7,652 nucleotides of DNA from a bacterium (GTDB taxonomy: Bacteria; Vulcanimicrobiota; Xenobia; Xenobiales; Xenobiaceae). The position numbers were made by a program, and so were the translations under genes. Under the pieces are notes generated by a model. The model saw nothing but the letters and a program-made list of their open reading frames with translations, did no database searches and had not been told where the DNA came from. Of the stretch, positions 6,680 through 7,652 are shown in pieces (the stretch's first letter is position 1; each line of letters opens with the position of its first letter). Location: assembly GCA_017444045.1 (NCBI GenBank), contig JAFSXO010000282.1, forward strand, positions 1 through 7,652, given 5' to 3'.

Positions 6680-7465
6680 ATGGATCAAAAGCAAGTGCGT
6701 TCGGTTTTGGAGCAGTTAGCCTCGGGGACAATCGATGTAGATACCGCCTTACTTCAGTTTAAGAAGGCTCCCTTTGAAGACCTGGGCTTTGCCAAGCCAG
6801 ACTATCACCGCTCCCTGCGCCAAGGCGCTGCCGAGGTAATTTACGGAGCAAGCAAAACGCCGGATCAGATATGCCAGATAGCTGCCGCTTTATACGCAGA
6901 GAACCAGAAGGCCATACTGATAACCCGCTTAACCTCCGAGGCAGCCGAGCATCTGTCTCAGACTAGCCTGCCTTTTCAGTACGATCCTATAAGCCGCACC
7001 GGCATTGTCGGTTCCGTCATAAAGCCTGACGGCAACGGCACCATAGTGATCGCCACCGGCGGCACCAGCGACATCCCAGTTGCCGAAGAAGCCGCGCGCA
7101 CAGCGGAGATTTTGGGCAACCGCGTTATCCGGCTATACGATGTGGGCGTGGCCGGACTGCATCGCCTGCTCAGCCATCTGGACGAAATCATGTCTGCCCA
7201 GGTTATAATCGCCATAGCGGGCATGGAAGGGGCGCTGGCCAGCGTAATCGGCGGCCTAGCCGACTGCCCGGTAATAGCTGTCCCCACCAGCGTGGGCTAC
7301 GGAGCCAGCTTCGGCGGGATATCGGCGCTTCTGTCCATGCTCAATTCCTGCGCCAGCGGAGTCAGCGTGGTCAATATCGACAATGGCTTCGGAGCCGGCT
7401 ACTTAGCCAGCATGATCAATCATCAGAAATGCCGTACAGAAACAGGCCATACGGAAGCAAAGTAA
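6680..7465 (+). CDS. larB: LarB, nickel-pincer cofactor biosynthesis (pyridinium-3,5-biscarboxylate mononucleotide synthase)
   Basis: LarB carboxylates the pyridine ring of nicotinic acid adenine dinucleotide and releases AMP, the first step in making the nickel-pincer nucleotide cofactor used by LarA-type racemases and epimerases. The 261-residue length fits the family. The N-terminal part is the variable helical region (EDLGFAKPDYHRSLRQGAAEVIYG). The PurE-like core begins with GTIVIATGGTSDIPVAEEA and continues through GVAGLHRLL, IAGMEGALASVIGGL and VPTSVGYGASFGG. It ends in MLNSCASG (Cys224, matching the conserved catalytic Cys) followed by VVNIDNGFGAGYLA. All conserved blocks are intact. 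The start ATG has an AGGAG site ten bases upstream. No larA, larC or larE is visible; a possible ATG at 7645 could begin a following gene. It is separated from ptsG by a terminator and is probably not part of the PTS operon. Confidence 0.93.
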   Translation: MDQKQVRSVLEQLASGTIDVDTALLQFKKAPFEDLGFAKPDYHRSLRQGAAEVIYGASKTPDQICQIAAALYAENQKAILITRLTSEAAEHLSQTSLPFQYDPISRTGIVGSVIKPDGNGTIVIATGGTSDIPVAEEAARTAEILGNRVIRLYDVGVAGLHRLLSHLDEIMSAQVIIAIAGMEGALASVIGGLADCPVIAVPTSVGYGASFGGISALLSMLNSCASGVSVVNIDNGFGAGYLASMINHQKCRTETGHTEAK

Positions 7466-7582
7466 TTAAGTTAACATTTCGCAAACATATTCGCGCTGCA
7501 CCAGCTTCCGCGACGGCACTGCTTCGCTTTACTCAGATGTGCCTTTCGCAGAACTGGTTACGCGCTTTAATCGACAAACAAC

Positions 7583-7608
7583 AGCCATGCATTGTACCTG
7601 CATGGGCT
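7583..7608 (+). promoter_or_regulatory. Inverted repeat upstream of the next gene; operator or hairpin candidate
   Basis: AGCCATGCA (7583-7591) and TGCATGGGCT (7599-7608) form a dyad around a seven-base spacer, with one unpaired G. No T tract follows, so it is not a terminator. It lies about 40-60 bases before the ATG at 7645, a position suited to an operator or a leader hairpin. The rest of 7466-7644 shows no coding pattern or convincing promoter. Confidence 0.3.
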
Positions 7609-7644
7609 TAACTAAATGACATACCATACGAAAGAAAGCACGCT

Positions 7645-7652
7645 ATGAAAAC
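7645..7652 (+). CDS. Possible start of the next gene, cut by the window end
   Basis: An ATG followed by AAA AC (Met-Lys-Thr/Asn) stands at the very end, preceded by a purine-rich stretch GAAAGAAAG about seven bases upstream. larC often follows larB and its proteins often begin Met-Lys, but two full codons cannot identify a gene. Confidence 0.25.

Noticed and set aside
7429..7611. Plus-strand 60-codon frame overlapping the end of larB
   Set aside because: Overlaps larB by 37 bases, has no ribosome site and no protein-like pattern; neighbouring frames in the gap also lack support.

Overview
The window suggests a Gram-negative, probably anaerobic or facultative proteobacterium. The PtsG IIC/IIB sequence is close to the enterobacterial glucose permease, the IIA(Glc)-HPr-EI fusion is a layout known from beta/gammaproteobacteria, and LarB is common in anaerobes. 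An animal-associated gammaproteobacterium such as a member of the Succinivibrionaceae is a guess from gene content only. Overall base composition looks moderate, with GC-rich third positions in the PTS genes.

Layout, left to right. (1) Positions 1-239 (+) hold the C-terminal end of a gene that resembles the RlaP/YcgL-type predicted nucleotidyltransferases. (2) About 240-379 is a structured intergenic segment: a perfect TATAAT box, repeated and inverted copies of GCTGTC, and a strong intrinsic terminator. It could be a simple 3' UTR or a small RNA of about 110 nt. (3) On the minus strand lies a 5'-truncated Rpn-family (YhgA-like PD-(D/E)XK) gene, 378-1148. It begins directly after the stop codon of a YgjV-family membrane protein gene (1149-1760). 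(4) A second, much shorter Rpn remnant (about 1947-2064, minus), about 90% identical to part of the first over 101 ungapped bases, lies on the other side of ygjV. (5) A two-gene PTS operon on the plus strand: a IIA(Glc)-HPr-EI fusion (2144-4669), and a ptsG-type EIICB (4669-6564) whose start codon shares one base with the upstream stop codon. An intrinsic terminator follows at 6571-6626. (6) larB (6680-7465, +), a nickel-pincer cofactor biosynthesis enzyme. After it comes a 179-base gap with a dyad, and a possible start codon of the next gene at the window edge (7645).

The PTS pair appears to be a complete glucose phosphorelay: PEP -> EI(His466) -> HPr(His185) -> IIA(His75) -> IIB(Cys458) -> sugar through IIC. 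Its most unusual feature is a second IIB-like domain at the C-terminus of PtsG in which the phosphorylated Cys is replaced by Ala576. The accessory interest lies in the two Rpn fragments flanking ygjV, in a possible intragenic start that would express only the Rpn C-terminal domain, and in the structured RNA segment at the left. I see no CRISPR array, tRNA, rRNA or intact insertion sequence.
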